A program made the translations under genes and the position numbers. Shown one piece after another: positions 15,353 through 15,394 of a stretch of 15,394 bases of DNA; position 1 is the stretch's first letter; each line of letters begins with the position of its first letter. This DNA is from Bacillota bacterium (GTDB taxonomy: Bacteria > Bacillota > Bacilli > Paenibacillales > Paenibacillaceae). Under the pieces are notes generated by a model. That model made no database searches. It worked only from the letters and a program-made list of their open reading frames with translations, and was not told where the DNA came from. The stretch is taken from NCBI GenBank assembly GCA_023386495.1, contig JAEWJS010000080.1, positions 1 through 15,394 of the forward strand, in the 5' to 3' direction.

Positions 15353-15394
15353 AGGAAGCCTCCGGCAAGCGCAAGCGCTTTCCGGAGGCGTCTT
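15353..15394 (+). terminator. Hairpin terminator after the surface-protein gene
   Basis: GCCTCCGG (15358-15365) pairs with CCGGAGGC (15382-15389). Inside, AAGCG (15367-15371) pairs with CGCTT (15376-15380) around a CAAG loop, with one C/T mismatch between the stems. A TCTT follows, cut by the window end, so the full T-tract cannot be seen. It begins 30 bases past the stop. Confidence 0.75.

Overview
The window reads as chromosomal DNA from a Gram-positive Firmicute of the Paenibacillus/Cohnella type. The evidence is three C-terminal SLH domains preceded by the conserved pre-SLH region common in Paenibacillaceae surface proteins, strong AGGAGG-like ribosome binding sites, sigma-A-like promoters, GTG and TTG starts, and a moderately GC-rich composition judged by eye. 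The organism call is an inference. I see no tRNA, rRNA, CRISPR array, insertion sequence or phage gene.

Left part (1-3750), small-molecule metabolism. An MFS permease (93-1331, +) converges with a phosphotriesterase-like amidohydrolase (1343-2263, -). The hydrolase is divergent from an FAD-dependent monooxygenase (2451-3683, +). The 187-bp divergent region holds a promoter for each gene with a repeat/dyad element (2349-2378) between them, so the two enzymes may be co-regulated. The hydrolase reading frame stays open far upstream, but a promoter inside that extension and a well-placed GAGGTG site argue for a TTG start at 2263. A hairpin terminator (3721-3758) closes the monooxygenase.

Middle (3800-7632), regulator. 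A perfect extended -10 (TGCTATAAT) drives a 1257-aa STAND/LAL-type regulator: AAA ATPase, long helical TPR-like region, GAF domain, LuxR-type DNA-binding domain.

Right part (7633-15394), giant surface protein. A 148-bp gap carries a 16-bp perfect palindrome just upstream of a promoter with a good -10 but no recognisable -35. It precedes a 2513-aa secreted protein. From the N-terminus this has a signal peptide, a predicted seven-bladed beta-propeller, a Shr-like heme-interacting-type domain, FN3, a second seven-bladed propeller, InlB-type B repeat 1, two FN3, B repeat 2, a third seven-bladed propeller, B repeat 3, FN3, B repeat 4, FN3, B repeat 5, a Pro/Asp linker, a pre-SLH domain and three SLH domains. 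All ten cysteines of the mature protein sit as one pair in each of the five B repeats with near-constant spacing, which suggests five disulfide-stapled modules. A strong hairpin terminator lies at the window's end.

Working model (inference): the ATP-dependent regulator senses a signal through its TPR/GAF regions and activates the surface protein through the palindrome. The surface protein is a long, S-layer-anchored binding scaffold with no recognisable catalytic domain. The left-hand metabolic genes look like a separate unit.
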